This document shows positions 31,365 to 31,471 of a DNA stretch of 31,471 bases, piece after piece. Origin of the DNA: CAZLMF01 sp964560565 (GTDB lineage: Bacteria; Bacillota; Clostridia; Oscillospirales; Ruminococcaceae); contig CAZLMF010000011.1 of assembly GCA_964560565.1 (NCBI GenBank), forward strand, positions 1 to 31,471, given 5' to 3'. Positions within the stretch are counted from its first letter, which is position 1; the number at the start of each line of letters is the position of its first letter. A program made the position numbers and the translations under genes. The notes below the pieces were generated by a model. The model saw nothing but the letters and a program-made list of their open reading frames with translations, did not search any database and was not told the origin of the DNA.

Positions 31365-31471
31365 TTGGGTGAGGACAGTTTAGCAAACAACATAAAAACA
31401 AGCAAACGAGTGGGGCTTATAGATGAGATAAGGGGCTTTGCAATCCTGTGTATGGTGTTTTACCACCTTGC
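31365..31471 (+). CDS. DUF1624-like membrane acyltransferase, 5' end only (runs off the right edge)
   Basis: Thirty-five codons visible. The frame reads ...SKRVGLIDEIRGFAILCMVFYHL, which matches the start of DUF1624 / heparan-alpha-glucosaminide N-acetyltransferase-like proteins, where a first helix begins with RGFAIL and carries an H near the membrane. The start is tentatively TTG at 31365, with AGG 8 nt upstream inside the ppk stop region. It probably forms an operon with ppk. The rest lies outside the window, so the family call rests on one helix. Confidence 0.6.
   Translation, partial: MGEDSLANNIKTSKRVGLIDEIRGFAILCMVFYHL

Noticed and set aside
1..31471. tRNA, rRNA, CRISPR, insertion sequence or phage genes
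   Set aside because: No cloverleaf, repeat array, transposase or integrase signature seen on either strand.

Overview
The window looks like a chromosomal housekeeping segment from a low-to-moderate G+C Gram-positive anaerobe, most likely a Clostridia member of the Oscillospiraceae/Ruminococcaceae type. Evidence: spoVG, an HrcA/CIRCE heat-shock operon, zinc-type L33 next to secE-nusG, a DUF1934 (YwiB-like) gene beside argS, strong AGGAGG ribosome binding sites, near-consensus sigma-A promoters, several TTG/GTG starts and a sortase-type surface protein. I see no tRNA, rRNA, CRISPR array, insertion sequence or prophage gene. The taxonomic call is inference from gene content and protein style.

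Layout, left to right. (1) 1-992: 5' part of ilvB on the minus strand, divergent from a plus-strand pair (1150-3325) of a DUF815 AAA+ ATPase and a lipoprotein solute-binding protein, closed by a strong terminator. (2) 3370-6818: minus-strand murC and a U32-family protein, divergent from spoVG. (3) 7307-10673: minus-strand YfhO-type membrane protein and an ADP-ribose pyrophosphatase, divergent from an ECF-transporter S component. (4) 11383-16734: minus-strand operon ddl - murI - DUF1934 - argS - degenerate MetH-like protein. It joins two D-amino-acid steps of peptidoglycan synthesis to a tRNA synthetase. (5) 16938-20541: plus-strand rpmG-secE-nusG-rplK-rplA-rplJ-rplL with several regulatory RNA structures: a 5' leader with a mini-ORF, an L1-binding mimic before rplA, and an L10 leader with a terminator before rplJ. 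rpoB does not follow. (6) 20847-21623: secreted wall-anchored protein. (7) 21722-23209: guaB. (8) 23400-29059: minus-strand heat-shock operon hrcA-grpE-dnaK-dnaJ with a DUF368 lipid-carrier transporter at its end, behind a perfect CIRCE and a perfect-consensus promoter. (9) 29104-31471: ppk1 from another perfect-consensus promoter, then the first codons of a DUF1624-like membrane acyltransferase.

Common thread: cell-envelope precursor supply (murC, ddl, murI, DUF368, YfhO), translation machinery and stress response. Nothing here is a clear new defence or mobile system. The items most worth a second look are the MetH-like paralogue that has lost its zinc ligands and most of its folate domain (11383-12561), the structured rpmG leader with a 13-residue mini-ORF (16974-17084), the L1-site mimic (18557-18583), the cysteine cluster in the GrpE N-terminus, and the DUF368 gene inside the heat-shock operon.
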